Positions 18,763 through 28,235 of a stretch of DNA of 64,000 nt are shown here, one piece after another. The DNA lies in assembly GCF_028293835.1 (NCBI RefSeq), contig NZ_JAQGNX010000086.1:1-64000 (forward strand), written 5' to 3'. Origin of the DNA: Pseudomonas sp. GTDB lineage: Bacteria; Pseudomonadota; Gammaproteobacteria; Pseudomonadales; Pseudomonadaceae. The translations under genes and the position numbers were made by a program. The stretch's first letter is position 1, and each line of letters starts with the position of its first letter. The notes beneath the pieces were generated by a model. That model was not told where the DNA came from, ran no database searches, and saw only the letters and a program-made list of their open reading frames with translations.

Positions 18763-19604
18763 GCCGCCACCTTCGCAGCACCAATGCGCACCGCGAACCC
18801 AGGATCGCCAGCATCGACCGGGGCGAAGCGGTTCATCACGTCGGGATCATGACCGGGAATCACCACCGCGCCAGGACGTTGCAGCCACTCACGAATCTGC
18901 TCATAGCCTTGGTACATGGCCGCCAGACTGTCGAGGACGGCAAACGGCCGGTCGCGCTCCAACTCCTCGTAATAGTGAATCGCATCCGAGGCCAAAATCA
19001 CCGGCCCGTCGGGCATTTCCACCACCACCGCCAACTGGCCCGGTGTGTGCCCGCCCACTTCGTACAGCTCAATGCCTGGAACCAATGTGTTCTGCACGTC
19101 GTCGAGCAAGGTGATGCGCCCGGCGTCGGCCAGCCCCTGAATACGTTCAAGGTCCAGCGGATCAATGTGATGCGCGTACTGTGGACGCTTGCCCATAGGC
19201 GTGGACCAGAACTCGAATTCGCGGCGTGACATAACGATGTTTGCGTTCGGGTACAAACCAAGGTTTCCGGCGTGATCGTAGTGCGCGTGGGTCAACACCA
19301 GCAGTTTCACCTCGGCGGGATCAATGCCCAGCCGCGCCAGGGCATCGGCCGGGGCAACCACGGGCTGACGGCGTCGTTTGATCGCAGCTTCCGGGCTGAA
19401 ACCGGTGTCGATAACGATGGTCTGTTCAGCGCTGCGAAAGATCCAGAAGAAGTAATCCATGGTGATTTCGGCGTCTGGTTCCTTGTAGGCGCTGAAGTTG
19501 TAATAGCACTCACTTTTGCTCGTCTGCCGGGTGCCGTAACGCACAATAATGACCTCGGGATCGGTCCAGTTCGGGCTGACTGCAGTCGCCATTTTGTTGT
19601 TCAT
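18759..19604 (-). CDS. Metallo-beta-lactamase-fold hydrolase (lactonase-like)
   Basis: 281 residues. The zinc motif HAHYDH (in LTHAHYDHAGN) and later GGHTPGQ and IPGHDPD histidines match the AttM/AiiA-type lactonase subgroup. It could open a lactone or hydrolyse a thioester in the surrounding catabolic route; quorum quenching is possible but not implied by the context. AGGAG is 6 bases before the ATG. First gene of the minus-strand string 15689-19604; its 5' flank contains GTATGAATAC. Confidence 0.85.
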   Translation of the reverse strand: MNNKMATAVSPNWTDPEVIIVRYGTRQTSKSECYYNFSAYKEPDAEITMDYFFWIFRSAEQTIVIDTGFSPEAAIKRRRQPVVAPADALARLGIDPAEVKLLVLTHAHYDHAGNLGLYPNANIVMSRREFEFWSTPMGKRPQYAHHIDPLDLERIQGLADAGRITLLDDVQNTLVPGIELYEVGGHTPGQLAVVVEMPDGPVILASDAIHYYEELERDRPFAVLDSLAAMYQGYEQIREWLQRPGAVVIPGHDPDVMNRFAPVDAGDPGFAVRIGAAKVAA

Positions 19605-19653
19605 ATTCGACTCCTGGTGAACTACACATAACGTATGAATACGGATATCTAAA

Positions 19654-19726
19654 CGGTAGGAGCCAGGGTGTTGGCGAAGCGATGTTTCGGCTCACGGGCC
19701 TCCCACCAACACGTTGGCGCCTACAG
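19654..19726. repeat. Dispersed inverted repeat (REP-like), copy 4
   Basis: Diverged arms GGTAGGAGCCAGGGTGTTGG and CCAACACGTTGGCGCCTACA. Its right end overlaps the last codons of the MFS gene read from the minus strand and supplies that gene's TAG stop codon. Confidence 0.82.
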
Positions 19727-21106
19727 GTTTTGTGTTTGCTGCACAGCAGCCTTAGGTAAAGCGGTGTCAGTGGCGATGTCTTCCAGTGAGCGGTTCTTGG
19801 TTTCAGGTCCGATCACGCCGACAATCAACGCCTGTAGCAACAGCGTGCCGGCAATCAGCGTCACCACGCCGGTGATGCCGAAACCGGCAAACACGGCGGC
19901 AATGGCATACGGCACCAGAATGTTGACCCCGCGACCAATCGCATTGCACAACCCGGCGCCGCGCAAGCGCAGCTCGGTGGGGAACAGTTCCGGGACATAG
20001 CTGGCCACGCTGAGTGACGACAACACATAGATGCAGCAGGTGATGGCAAAACCCGAGGCGATAATCGCGGTCTCCGAATGGGCGAACGGGTAGGTCACGC
20101 CAAACACGATGCCAATCAGCGAAAACAAGACGATGCCCCATTTGCGGCCGAGCCGTTCAGCCAGGCCGAAGGCGATCAACGAGCCTAGCGGGCCCCCGGC
20201 AAACATCAGCGTAGTCAGGCCAAGAGAGTTGGAGACGCTGTGCCCTTCTTTCACCAGGAAGGTCGGAATCCAGCTAACGAACGCGTAGTTCACGGTAAAC
20301 AACGCCACCAGTACGGTAATGCCGGTCACGGTACGCGCAAGCAACCGCCGCGAGAACAACTCGCGGATACGCGCGGGTGGCAGCTCAGCGTGCAACACGC
20401 CTTGTACTGGAACCGTTGGAACGTGCGGATCAACCCCACAACTGGCTTCTATCCGCGCGACAATTGTTTCCGCCTCGACGGTACGCCCCTGGGACGCCAG
20501 CCAACGGGGAGATTCCGGCATGGACTTACGCAGAAACCACACCACCAGCGCGCCGACGCCGGCAATCGCGAACATCCAGCGCCAGCCGTACTGCGGAATG
20601 ATCAGCCAGCCGAGAAAGGTCGCCAGGAACAGCGACGTGTTGATGATCAAGTTGAGGATGGTGCCAAAGCGTCCGCGCCATACCGCCGGGATAAACTCGC
20701 TCAAGGTCCCGTAACCCACCACGATCTCTGCGCCCATGCCGATGCCCATGACCAGACGGAAGAAAATCAGCCAATAAATGTTCGGTGAAAGCGCTGCCGC
20801 AATCGAGGCGAAACCGTAGATACCCAGATTGAACTGATAGGTGAACCGTCGACCGAAACGGTCCCCCAGCACGCCCGACAACCAGGCGCCGGACATCATG
20901 CCAATGAAGGTTACAGAGACGAAGGCGGCGTTCAGCTGCAAGGTCGATTCGTTGTTATGAATCATCGCTGCCAGCACCGCGCCGGCGATGTAAATGTCGA
21001 ACGAGTCGAAAAACATCCCGGCCGCGATCAGTCCGAGCAGGCGGTAATGGAAGCCTGAAAGGGACAATCTGTCCAGACGCATACCGATGTTGGAGGCAGA
21101 ATTCAT
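19721..21106 (-). CDS. MFS transporter (aromatic-acid/sugar porter type)
   Basis: 461 residues, 12 predicted helices. The loop motif GDRFGRRF follows helix 2, and a FDSFDIYIAGAVL stretch in helix 1 is typical of the aromatic acid:H+ symporter and related families. Likely imports the substrate of the neighbouring enzymes. Its stop codon lies within REP-like copy 4. No clear ribosome-binding site is seen before the ATG. Confidence 0.85.
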   Translation of the reverse strand: MNSASNIGMRLDRLSLSGFHYRLLGLIAAGMFFDSFDIYIAGAVLAAMIHNNESTLQLNAAFVSVTFIGMMSGAWLSGVLGDRFGRRFTYQFNLGIYGFASIAAALSPNIYWLIFFRLVMGIGMGAEIVVGYGTLSEFIPAVWRGRFGTILNLIINTSLFLATFLGWLIIPQYGWRWMFAIAGVGALVVWFLRKSMPESPRWLASQGRTVEAETIVARIEASCGVDPHVPTVPVQGVLHAELPPARIRELFSRRLLARTVTGITVLVALFTVNYAFVSWIPTFLVKEGHSVSNSLGLTTLMFAGGPLGSLIAFGLAERLGRKWGIVLFSLIGIVFGVTYPFAHSETAIIASGFAITCCIYVLSSLSVASYVPELFPTELRLRGAGLCNAIGRGVNILVPYAIAAVFAGFGITGVVTLIAGTLLLQALIVGVIGPETKNRSLEDIATDTALPKAAVQQTQNL

Positions 21107-21146
21107 GGGCTTTTTACGCTCTTTTTGTTATGGGTGGTCTTGTTGT

Positions 21147-21908
21147 TTACGGGTTGCTTCGCGCCTCATTCAGCGCCTGTTCCAATAGCGGCGCCGCCAC
21201 CAGTGCGCCGTGAATGCCGATAACGCTGACAATTTCCAGCATTTCCATGATTTCTTCGGTGGTAGCGCCGTAGCGCAGCGCATTGCGCATGTGCAACTTG
21301 AGGCCCGGCACATACAAATGAGTGGCCGCCGCATCGAACGCGCAGTAGATCAATTCCTTGATTTTTGGCGGCAATACGCCGGTGCGCCACGGCACCGACG
21401 AGAACGCCACATAGGCCTCAAACAATTCCGGGTCCAGTTCTAGCAGACCTTCCCACGACCCATGCCAATAGCCCCTGTTTTGCACAAAGCTGTCCTTGAG
21501 TGCTTCGCGCCTGGCATCCAGTGGCACCGGCCCATTGCGCAGCCCTTCTTCCTCCAGCACTTCGAGCAACACCGGGACGCCGACGTTAGCGGCATGGATG
21601 CCCACCGTGCTGATCAGTTCAAGCACTTCCATGAGTTCTTCACGGGTCGCGCCGTGGCTAATCGCAGCGTGTATATGCTCGGCAATACCCGGCGCGTATA
21701 AATGCGTGGCGGCAGCGTCGGCTGCTATAGCAATGAACGATTTGACCTTGTCTTCCAGGTGGTTCTTTTTCCACGGAACGGCAGCAAATCCGGCATACGC
21801 TTCGAGAAAGCCTGCATCCAGGCGCAGGACACTGTCCCACGCCGCGCTCCAGGTGCCGCCTGCGTCGATGAACCGTTGTTTGGCGTGTCGCTGGTTTTGC
21901 GTAAGCAT
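21147..21908 (-). CDS. Duplicated carboxymuconolactone decarboxylase-family protein
   Basis: 253 residues from the chosen start, two tandem CMD (AhpD-like) domains. Each half carries the same elements: PWKKNHLEDKVKSFIAIA / PWRTGVLPPKIKELIYCA, then AAATHLYAPGI / AAATHLYVPGL, then a GAT(R/T)EE(L/I)MEVLE-type helix. Neither copy shows the CxxC of peroxidase members. ATG 21908 (MLTQNQRH) has GAGAG upstream. Domain duplication and context point to a hydrolase/decarboxylase-like catabolic role. Confidence 0.85.
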   Translation of the reverse strand: MLTQNQRHAKQRFIDAGGTWSAAWDSVLRLDAGFLEAYAGFAAVPWKKNHLEDKVKSFIAIAADAAATHLYAPGIAEHIHAAISHGATREELMEVLELISTVGIHAANVGVPVLLEVLEEEGLRNGPVPLDARREALKDSFVQNRGYWHGSWEGLLELDPELFEAYVAFSSVPWRTGVLPPKIKELIYCAFDAAATHLYVPGLKLHMRNALRYGATTEEIMEMLEIVSVIGIHGALVAAPLLEQALNEARSNP

Positions 21909-21956
21909 CGTCGTGCTCTCTTGTTCATGGCCCATGATTGATTAACCCGCAGTTGA

Positions 21957-22346
21957 TCAACCTGCGGCGCGCAAATAATCCCCATCAGCGACCGCTTCCT
22001 GCCACACGGTTTTACCCATGGAGGTGGCGAGGTGAACCATGAAGTTTTGCGTATTCGCCCCGTGCCAATGGCGTTCGCCCGGACCGATCCACACCGTGTC
22101 GCCTTGGCGAATGACTTCGGGATCGCTGCCTTCGATGCAGATCCAGCCGCTGCCCGCGCTGACGTACAACACTTGGCCGTGTTCATGGAAATGCCAGAAC
22201 GTGCGCGCACCGGGGGTGAACGAGACGTTATTGATGGTCACACCGTCGGTGGTGGGCATCACAGGATCGGCCCAGACCACGCCGGTGAAGGTTGAGGTGC
22301 GTTGCTCGGACACTGCGCCGCTGGCGTTGCCGTGAATAACTTTCAT
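21957..22346 (-). CDS. Cupin-domain protein
   Basis: 129 residues, single small beta-barrel. Metal-binding cupin motif 1 is visible as FWHFHEHGQVLYVSAGSG and motif 2 as IGPGERHWHGA. Small cupins of this kind serve as dioxygenases, isomerases or hydrolases. GGGAG precedes the ATG, which overlaps the upstream dehydrogenase stop by 4 bp. Translationally coupled to paralogue B. Confidence 0.87.
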   Translation of the reverse strand: MKVIHGNASGAVSEQRTSTFTGVVWADPVMPTTDGVTINNVSFTPGARTFWHFHEHGQVLYVSAGSGWICIEGSDPEVIRQGDTVWIGPGERHWHGANTQNFMVHLATSMGKTVWQEAVADGDYLRAAG

Positions 22347-23263
22347 GTTGAGTCTCCCAAACGTTTTTTTGTGCCGTCGTGCAGGCGGACCCCGCCGGAC
22401 ATATCGCCGATGGCATCCACTACCTTGTTGCTGATCTGGTCGCCGTAGCCCAAGGCCACTTGCAAACCGAAGCTGGCCAGGGGGCCGGACGCATTGAGTG
22501 ACGCGACCCCGAGTTCACGGGCGCGCTCGATATAAAGTACGACGTCTTTGCTCATCAATTTCCCGGTCAAGCCGCCTTCCAGGTAGTCGCCATCGACGAT
22601 GTGGGGGAAGCGCTTTTGCGTGGCGAAGTTCACCCCGCTGCTGCTGTTCAGAACGTCCAGCAGACGGTGCAGGTCGAGCCCGGCTTTCTTGCCCGCGACC
22701 ATGACTTCGGCAGTGGCCGCAAGGCTGACCGCGTTCAGGAAGTTGTTGAGCAGCTTGGTGGTGTGCCCGGTGCCGCTGTCGCCCATGTGAAAGACCTTGC
22801 TGCTGATCGGTCCGAAGACCCAGTTCAGCCCGTCGATGACGGCGGCATCGCCCCCTACCATCAACGTCAGTGCGCCCTTTTCCGCGGCGGCAGCGCCACC
22901 GGAAATTCCCGCGTCGATGTAGTGCACGCCACGTGCGGCAAACAGCCCGCTCAAGCGCATGGTCGAGCTGGCGGCTGCAGTGCTTAAATCGACAATCGTT
23001 TGTCCTTCACGGCAGTGCCGCAAAAGCCCATCGGCGCCCTCCACCACCGCCTCGACCACTTTGCTGTCGGGCAGAGATAGCAGAATCACGTTCGAGCTCA
23101 CTGCTACCTGACCGATCGAGTCGGCCAGCTGAGCGCCCGCCGCACGTGCACGTTCTGGATCGGTGTCGTAACCGAGTACGGTCAGGCCAGAATCAACCAG
23201 GCAGCGAGTCATTCGGCCGCCCATATTGCCCAGCCCAATGAAACCTATTGTTTGCGTGTTCAC
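22343..23263 (-). CDS. NAD(P)-dependent beta-hydroxyacid dehydrogenase (paralogue B)
   Basis: 306 residues; GFIGLGNMGGRM Rossmann motif, DAGISGGAAAAEKGALTLM substrate loop and catalytic Lys in HTTKLLNNFL. The start is GTG: AGGAG sits 7 bases before it, and the ATG two bases upstream is out of frame and runs straight into TGA. Co-transcribed with the cupin gene. REP-like copy 5 lies just upstream. Confidence 0.87.
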   Translation of the reverse strand: MNTQTIGFIGLGNMGGRMTRCLVDSGLTVLGYDTDPERARAAGAQLADSIGQVAVSSNVILLSLPDSKVVEAVVEGADGLLRHCREGQTIVDLSTAAASSTMRLSGLFAARGVHYIDAGISGGAAAAEKGALTLMVGGDAAVIDGLNWVFGPISSKVFHMGDSGTGHTTKLLNNFLNAVSLAATAEVMVAGKKAGLDLHRLLDVLNSSSGVNFATQKRFPHIVDGDYLEGGLTGKLMSKDVVLYIERARELGVASLNASGPLASFGLQVALGYGDQISNKVVDAIGDMSGGVRLHDGTKKRLGDST

Positions 23264-23291
23264 ATACTTCTCCTGTTGAGCGGAAATATCT

Positions 23292-23369
23292 CTGTAGGAG
23301 CCAACGTGTTGGCGATAGGCCTATGCGAATGCCTGTTAAATTGCATCGCCAACACCTTGGCTCCTACAG
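23292..23369. repeat. Dispersed inverted repeat (REP-like), copy 5
   Basis: Arms CTGTAGGAGCCAACGTGTTG and CAACACCTTGGCTCCTACAG. It lies between the MFS gene ending at 23411 and paralogue B. Confidence 0.88.
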
Positions 23370-23410
23370 ATCAACAATGCGCAACCGCGTCACAACGCAG
23401 TCATCGAGGC

Positions 23411-24748
23411 TCAGAAATCCACGTCTTTGGTTTCCGGCCCCATGTAAGCGCCCAACGTGGCAATGGTGCCGCCAATCAACAGCAGTACCGCGGGGGTGGC
23501 GTTGAATGGCATGACCAGGCCGAGGCCGTTCATATAGAAAGCGTAAAAAGACGGAATGATCACCGACAAGCTAAAGCCGACACCGAACCCCGTGGCCCGC
23601 ACGTCGGTGTGAAACCGCTCGTTAATGTAGGTAACAATCACCCCCCACGGCGCGGTGACGATCACTGACAACACGCACACCAACAGCATGATCAACGGCA
23701 GGGAAAGCCCCGGCACATTGCCCAGCACGTACATGATTGCCGCCCCCAGCACCGCGATGGTCGGCCCAAGAATCAGGAAGAAACGTCGCCGGCCGATTTT
23801 CTGTCCCAACATGCCCGAGCCGATGTAGCTAAAGAACAACACGCTGTAGGAAATCAACAGCGTGGCGGTAACTTCAAAGCCCGTCAGGTGCAGGGTTTTC
23901 ACCAACAGACCCGTAGGTAAAAAGATCGTGATGACGTTCTGAGTCAGCCAGAAACCGGTCATCATCAGCAGCACTTGCAGCAGGTTGCGTCCACTCTTGC
24001 CCCGTACCAGGTCAGATAACGGCAGCTTGTCTTTGGGCTTGCTGGTGGCTTCCACTTCCCAGATCTCGGACTCAGACACTGCGAACACGTAGTACAGCGC
24101 GAGCATTCCGGCCAGGATCGCACCGATCACGAACGGGATGCGCCAGCCCCATTGCACATAAGGCGAATCAGCACCGCTGAGCGGGTACAGCGTGAACATC
24201 AGCATCGCCACCAGATTGATGCTGACGTAGGCCAATGGAAACCCGGCAATAATGAAACCCCCGACGAAACCACGCTGATGCTTTTTCGAATACTCAATGG
24301 CCAGCGGCATGGCGCCGGTATAACCGCCGCCGAGAAAAATACCGTCGATGAACCTTAGCAATACCAACAACAGGTACGAGGAGACACCGATGCTTTCGTA
24401 CCCCGGCAACAGCGCAATCAGCAGCGTGACCACACCAAAACCGGACACCGAATAAATCGATGCCATCCTGCGCCCGGTGCGGTCAGCAATCATGCCGAAC
24501 AGCAGCGCACCGATAGGCCGCCCGAGCAGTGTGGTGATAAATACCAGTGAAGCGAGGATCGCTTCCATGCCCACCGACAGGTTCTTGGGCTGAAAGAAAA
24601 ACAGAACCGGCGCTAAAACCACCACGGGCAGGTAGATATCGAACATGTCGATGTACTCGGAGAAGAACGCGCCCTTGATCGCGTTCCTTCTCTTCTTCTC
24701 GACCGACTGCTCCGATTCCACCGGCCGGGCTTGTGCATAGGTAGCCAT
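23411..24748 (-). CDS. MFS transporter (metabolite:H+ symporter type)
   Basis: 445 residues. Helix 1 begins FFSEYIDMFDIYLPVVV and the loop after helix 2 reads GMIADRTGRRMASIYS, both typical of the metabolite:H+ symporter/shikimate group. AAGGAAA lies upstream of the ATG. Second carrier of the catabolic set; likely uptake of an organic acid. Confidence 0.85.
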   Translation of the reverse strand: MATYAQARPVESEQSVEKKRRNAIKGAFFSEYIDMFDIYLPVVVLAPVLFFFQPKNLSVGMEAILASLVFITTLLGRPIGALLFGMIADRTGRRMASIYSVSGFGVVTLLIALLPGYESIGVSSYLLLVLLRFIDGIFLGGGYTGAMPLAIEYSKKHQRGFVGGFIIAGFPLAYVSINLVAMLMFTLYPLSGADSPYVQWGWRIPFVIGAILAGMLALYYVFAVSESEIWEVEATSKPKDKLPLSDLVRGKSGRNLLQVLLMMTGFWLTQNVITIFLPTGLLVKTLHLTGFEVTATLLISYSVLFFSYIGSGMLGQKIGRRRFFLILGPTIAVLGAAIMYVLGNVPGLSLPLIMLLVCVLSVIVTAPWGVIVTYINERFHTDVRATGFGVGFSLSVIIPSFYAFYMNGLGLVMPFNATPAVLLLIGGTIATLGAYMGPETKDVDF

Positions 24749-24820
24749 GGCGTTTCCTTATAATTATTGTTGAAGCGTTAAGCGGCGTGTGTTGTGTCGC
24801 GTGAATCCGGGCGTAGCGGG

Positions 24821-25216
24821 TCAGGACTTGGCCGTCTCCGCTTCATGGGCCTTGATGACCTCCGATGCGACACGAAACGCGGCCAGTCCCAACGGTACGC
24901 CGCAGTACACCGAGGCCTGCATCAGCACCGCGCGGATCTCGTCCTTGGACACACCATTGGTGAGCGCACCTTTCACATGAACCGACAGTTCGTGGTGCTG
25001 ACTCATGGCGGTCAGCAGCGCCAGATTGATAATGCTGCGGGTCTTGAACGGCAGCGTTTCGTCACCCCAGATTTCACCCCAGCAGTACTCGGTGACGAGC
25101 TTTTGCATGGGTCTGTTGAAGTCGTCGGCGGCCGCCCACGACTTCTCCACATGGGCTTCGCCCAACACTTCTTTGCGGTTATCAAAACCCTTGGCGAAGC
25201 GCTTGTTATCATCCAT
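24821..25216 (-). CDS. Carboxymuconolactone decarboxylase family protein (single domain)
   Basis: 131 residues. Contains the PcaC-like core: VTEYCWGEIWGDETLPFKTR, SIINLALLTAM and HVKGALTNGVSKDEIRAVLM. ATG 25216 (MDDNKRFAKG) has GGAG upstream; the longer frame to 25306 would run through a GTATGAC-type operator and is rejected. Known PcaC decarboxylates 4-carboxymuconolactone, but no protocatechuate genes are nearby, so the substrate is probably different. Confidence 0.87.
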   Translation of the reverse strand: MDDNKRFAKGFDNRKEVLGEAHVEKSWAAADDFNRPMQKLVTEYCWGEIWGDETLPFKTRSIINLALLTAMSQHHELSVHVKGALTNGVSKDEIRAVLMQASVYCGVPLGLAAFRVASEVIKAHEAETAKS

Positions 25217-25256
25217 TGTTTTTCTCCAGCACGTTATTTCGTAGGATCGAGTTATT

Positions 25257-25267
25257 GTCATACAGCT
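25257..25267. promoter_or_regulatory. Candidate GntR operator 1 (GTCATAC)
   Basis: TTGTCATACAG between the CMD gene and the aldehyde dehydrogenase. Its complement CTGTATGACAA is near the FadR-type TNGTNNNACNA half-site pattern and shares TGTATGAC with sites at 27802 and 29140. Confidence 0.5.
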
Positions 25268-25323
25268 TATTTCGACAAATTTTTTGGTGCGGACTGACCG
25301 CACCAACAGGTGTTCCCAGGCGT

Positions 25324-26754
25324 TTAGACGCTGGCGTAGCCGACCATGGATTTGACTTCCAAATATTCACGCAGCCCGTACTCACCCCATTCACGACCGT
25401 TGCCTGACTGCTTATAGCCGCCAAACGGTGCAGCGAAATCCGCCGCCGGGTAGTTCAGGTGAACACTGCCCGCCTGCAGCGCGCGTCCGACTTTCCGTGC
25501 ACGTTCCACATCGGCAGATTGCACGTATGCGGCCAGGCCGTAGTCGGTGCCATTGGCGATCTGAATCGCCTCGGCTTCGCTGTCGTAGGCAATCATCGAC
25601 AGCACCGGTCCGAAGATTTCTTCTTGAGCGATGGTCATGGCTGCGGTTACCCCGGCGAACACCGTGGGCTTGATGTAGTAGCCGCGCTCGATGCCTTCGG
25701 GCAAACCCGGTCCACCGGTCACCAACTGCGCACCTTCATCGATGCCAGTCTGGATCAGGCGCTGCACCCGGGTGAACTGCGCTTGATTGACCACCGGGCC
25801 GAGTTGTGTCGATTCAGCGGAGGTCGGGCCAAGGCTGAAGGATTGTGCAGCGCGTTTGGCGATTTGAATGGCCTCTGCCATCAGTGCGCGAGGAATCAGC
25901 ATTCGCGTTGGAATCGAGCACGACTGGCCGCTGTTGGTGAAACAGGCTGCAACGCCCCGGGTCACTGCGTCTTGAAGATTGACGTCGTCGAGCAGGATGT
26001 TGGCGGACTTGCCACCTAATTCCTGAGCCACGCGCTTGACCGTGTCCGCGGCCGCCTTCGCCACTAGAACGCCCGCCCGGGTTGAGCCGGTAAACGACAG
26101 CATGTCGATGCCTGGGTGTGCCGCCATCGCTGCGCCAACCGTTGGACCCTCGCCATTGACCAGATTGAAGACGCCCGGTGGAACACCCGCCTCGTCCAGT
26201 ACCTCGGCGAATAACAACGCGCTGAGCGGCGAATACTCACTGGGCTTGAGAACCATGGTACAACCCGCCGCCAACGCCGGGGCAATCTTGACCACGATCT
26301 GATTGATGGGCCAGTTCCAGGGCGTGATCAAGCCACAGACGCCCACCGGTTCGAAGCGCAACAAGGTGCTGCCTTGAAGCTGTTCGAACTGAAAGCGCTC
26401 AAGCACTTCGATCATCTGATTGAGGTGCAACGTGCCGCGAGGCACTTGGCCGCGGCGTGAAAAGGTAATCGGCGCGCCCATTTCAACGCGCATGGCTTCG
26501 GCGAACTCTTCTTCTCGACGGCCATAGATAGCGACGATTCGGCGCAGCAAAGCGATACGCTCAGCCGCGCTGCTCTCGGCATAGTCGACAAATGCTGCAC
26601 GAGCAGCCGCCACGGCGTGGTCAACGTCAAGGCTATTGCCCAACGCCAAGCGGTCGACAACAGCTTCGGTGGCGGGGTCGATCACATCAAACCATGTCGG
26701 CGCTGCGGGTTTTACCCAATGGCCGTTGATATAAAAACTGTCTGCACGAGACAT
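25324..26754 (-). CDS. NAD(P)-dependent aldehyde dehydrogenase
   Basis: 476 residues, normal family length. Catalytic Cys is in NSGQSCSIPTRM, the general-base Glu in QELGGKSANI, and PWNWPINQ is the conserved N-terminal motif. It oxidises an aldehyde to an acid. Context (three hydroxyacid dehydrogenases, CMD proteins) suggests it acts on an intermediate of the same pathway. Confidence 0.92.
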   Translation of the reverse strand: MSRADSFYINGHWVKPAAPTWFDVIDPATEAVVDRLALGNSLDVDHAVAAARAAFVDYAESSAAERIALLRRIVAIYGRREEEFAEAMRVEMGAPITFSRRGQVPRGTLHLNQMIEVLERFQFEQLQGSTLLRFEPVGVCGLITPWNWPINQIVVKIAPALAAGCTMVLKPSEYSPLSALLFAEVLDEAGVPPGVFNLVNGEGPTVGAAMAAHPGIDMLSFTGSTRAGVLVAKAAADTVKRVAQELGGKSANILLDDVNLQDAVTRGVAACFTNSGQSCSIPTRMLIPRALMAEAIQIAKRAAQSFSLGPTSAESTQLGPVVNQAQFTRVQRLIQTGIDEGAQLVTGGPGLPEGIERGYYIKPTVFAGVTAAMTIAQEEIFGPVLSMIAYDSEAEAIQIANGTDYGLAAYVQSADVERARKVGRALQAGSVHLNYPAADFAAPFGGYKQSGNGREWGEYGLREYLEVKSMVGYASV

Positions 26755-26808
26755 TGGATAGGGCTCCGTTACTGATACATGGACGGCCGATTGACTTACG
26801 GGCAGCGG

Positions 26809-27702
26809 TCACTCGCTGTCGTTGTTGGCCAGCAGTCGGTACATTTCAGTGTGGTCGGTGGTGGGCGTCGATTGTTTCGAGACCTCGTCCCAGAGCGCGA
26901 TGGCAGGATTGCCCAGATGCAGGGGGTAGTCCACGGCGTCGGCCAAGCCTCGGGCGATTTTCAAATCCTTGTTCATCAGTTGCATTGAAAAACCGGAGGC
27001 GAACGAGCCGCTGAGCATGAACTGTTTGGCCTTGTTTTCTGAGGTATTGCTACGCCCGCTGGACGCGTTGAGCACGTCCACCATCACCTCGGGCTCAATA
27101 CCAAAGCGTTTGGCCACGTGCAATGCTTCAACGGTAGCCATCAGCCCGGCCGCCGAGACGTAGTTGTTCAAGGCTTTGGCCGCGTGACCCGAACCGGCGG
27201 TGCCGATGTGCAGAATGTTTTTGCCCATGGCGTCCAGCAGGCTGCGGCAGCGCTCCATGACGGCCAACTCGCCGCCCACCAGTATCGCCAGGGTGCCATC
27301 GACTGCGCGTTTAACTCCGCCAGAAACGGGCGCGTCCAGGTAGTCAAGGCCCAGTGCTTTAAGTTTCAGACCCAACTCACGGGAGCGCGCCGGCTCCGAA
27401 GAACTCATGTCGATCACGATGGCACCACGCGGCAGTACCGCTGCCCAGCCCTGGCTACCTTCACTGCCAAGCAGCACGCTTTCGACGATGGCTGAGTTGG
27501 GCAACATGGTGATAAGAACATCAAGGGATTTTGCATTATCGGTATCAAGGCGCGTGGCACCGAGGCTGGTGGCGATTTCAGACAATCGCCCGGCGTCTGC
27601 GTCAGCCAAAAACAATGCATGACCGGCCTTGGAAAGGCACGTGGTCATCGGCAGCCCCATCATCCCAAGCCCGATGAAGCCGATCCGTTGCGGTTGAGTC
27701 AT
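26809..27702 (-). CDS. NAD(P)-dependent beta-hydroxyacid dehydrogenase (paralogue C)
   Basis: 297 residues; GFIGLGMMGLPMT Rossmann motif, DAPVSGGVKRAVDGTLAIL substrate loop and catalytic Lys in HAAKALNNYVSAA. No strong ribosome-binding site. It is divergent from the NIPSNAP gene; the shared 168-bp region holds candidate GntR operator 2. Confidence 0.87.
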   Translation of the reverse strand: MTQPQRIGFIGLGMMGLPMTTCLSKAGHALFLADADAGRLSEIATSLGATRLDTDNAKSLDVLITMLPNSAIVESVLLGSEGSQGWAAVLPRGAIVIDMSSSEPARSRELGLKLKALGLDYLDAPVSGGVKRAVDGTLAILVGGELAVMERCRSLLDAMGKNILHIGTAGSGHAAKALNNYVSAAGLMATVEALHVAKRFGIEPEVMVDVLNASSGRSNTSENKAKQFMLSGSFASGFSMQLMNKDLKIARGLADAVDYPLHLGNPAIALWDEVSKQSTPTTDHTEMYRLLANNDSE

Positions 27703-27801
27703 TTCAATGCCCTATTGTTTTTTTATCGAGTGTCGCCAGCCGAAATGAACAACACTAAAGCTGTCCCGTGGCAGACCGGCAGTTGGACTAAAACTATACG
27801 A

Positions 27802-27812
27802 CTGTCATACAA
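27802..27812. promoter_or_regulatory. Candidate GntR operator 2 (GTCATAC)
   Basis: CTGTCATACAA in the divergent region between paralogue C and the NIPSNAP gene. Its complement TTGTATGACAG matches 10 of the 11 positions of the TNGTNNNACNA-type pattern. A related CTATACGAC lies immediately to the left. Confidence 0.55.
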
Positions 27813-27870
27813 TCCGTCAATAGGCTAATTTAGCTCGCCTCTTTGGCGGGCAACCACCCGAGGGTTTCAA

Positions 27871-28197
27871 ATGATTATCGAACTGCGGATTTACCATTGC
27901 GCACCGGGTCGCCTCCCGGCGTTGCACGAGCGCTTTACCAAGACCACATTGGAATTTTTCAAAAAATACGGAATCGAGCAATTGGGTTTCTGGACCACGC
28001 TGGCCGGCCCGACCAATCAGTCGCTGACTTACATGGTGAAATGGGCGAGCCTTGCCGAACGCGAGACCAAATGGAACGCTTTCCAGTCGGACCCTGAATG
28101 GATTGCCAAGCGTGCCGAAAGCGAAGTTCAGGCAATCATCGTTGAACGCATCGAGAACCAATTCCTGACGCCAACGGCTTATTCAGCATTGCGTTAG
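27871..28197 (+). CDS. NIPSNAP family protein
   Basis: 108 residues, dimeric alpha/beta-barrel (ferredoxin-like) fold. Family signature: start MIIELRIYHCAPGRLPAL, the GFWTT strand and WASLAERETKWNAF helix. GAGGG precedes the ATG. NIPSNAP proteins often sit in bacterial catabolic operons; their activity is poorly defined. Only plus-strand gene of the catabolic set. Confidence 0.88.
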   Translation: MIIELRIYHCAPGRLPALHERFTKTTLEFFKKYGIEQLGFWTTLAGPTNQSLTYMVKWASLAERETKWNAFQSDPEWIAKRAESEVQAIIVERIENQFLTPTAYSALR

Positions 28198-28235
28198 GAA
28201 CCTGCCAGTAGGTCAGCCGCCCTGCTTTCTGTAAA

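Noticed and set aside
18759-19604. Dedicated quorum-quenching AHL lactonase
   Set aside because: The HxHxDH fold fits, but its operon partners are catabolic enzymes, so a specific AHL role is not supported.
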